A DNA stretch of 5,735 bases from Prevotella sp. Its GTDB lineage: Bacteria; Bacteroidota; Bacteroidia; Bacteroidales; Dysgonomonadaceae. Location: assembly GCA_031263965.1 (NCBI GenBank), contig JAISES010000356.1, positions 1 through 5,735 on the forward strand. The letters are read 5' to 3'. Position 1 is the stretch's first letter. Every line of letters starts with the position of its first letter. Shown one piece after another: positions 5,734 through 5,735 of the stretch. The notes under the pieces are model-generated. The model saw only the letters and a program-made list of their open reading frames with translations. It had not been told where the DNA came from and ran no database searches. Both the position numbers and the translations under genes were made by a program.

Positions 5734-5735
5734 TG

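Overview
The window reads as ordinary chromosomal sequence from a member of the Bacteroidales (phylum Bacteroidota). The indications are an argininosuccinate lyase with the N-terminus typical of that group (MKLWEKSIQVNKD), a phosphoserine phosphatase fused to two ACT domains, lipoproteins whose mature N-terminus is Cys-Ser-Asp-Asp-Asp-Asp, genes without clear Shine-Dalgarno sequences, and AT-rich spacers. The moderate-to-low GC and the protein style would fit Dysgonomonas or a relative, but the genus is a guess.

Left half, plus strand (1-3364). The 3' end of pyrE (orotate phosphoribosyltransferase), a small SRPBCC-fold protein and argH (argininosuccinate lyase) are packed with gaps of 14 and 4 bases and look like one operon. 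A hairpin with a T-run closes it directly at the argH stop. After 20 more bases comes serB, encoding a long ACT-ACT-HAD phosphoserine phosphatase. The theme is nucleotide and amino acid biosynthesis: pyrE belongs to pyrimidine synthesis and argH to arginine synthesis, two pathways that share carbamoyl phosphate.

Right half, minus strand (3421-5733). Reading in the direction of transcription from the right edge: a surface-type lipoprotein with an Ig-like domain and a calycin-like C-terminal domain, a very strong intrinsic terminator, a small NlpC/P60 lipoprotein, a 174-base spacer holding a 15-bp perfect inverted repeat in a possible miniature mobile element, and a second, larger NlpC/P60 protein with an ordinary signal peptide. 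The two NlpC/P60 proteins are clear paralogues with complete Cys-His-His triads and probably cut peptidoglycan stem peptides in the periplasm. The second one converges on serB across 56 bases that contain a weak, possibly bidirectional hairpin terminator.

I found no CRISPR array, RNA gene, transposase gene, phage gene or defence system. The least explained items are the inverted-repeat element between the two NlpC genes, the SRPBCC protein locked between pyrE and argH, and the two-domain surface lipoprotein at the right edge.
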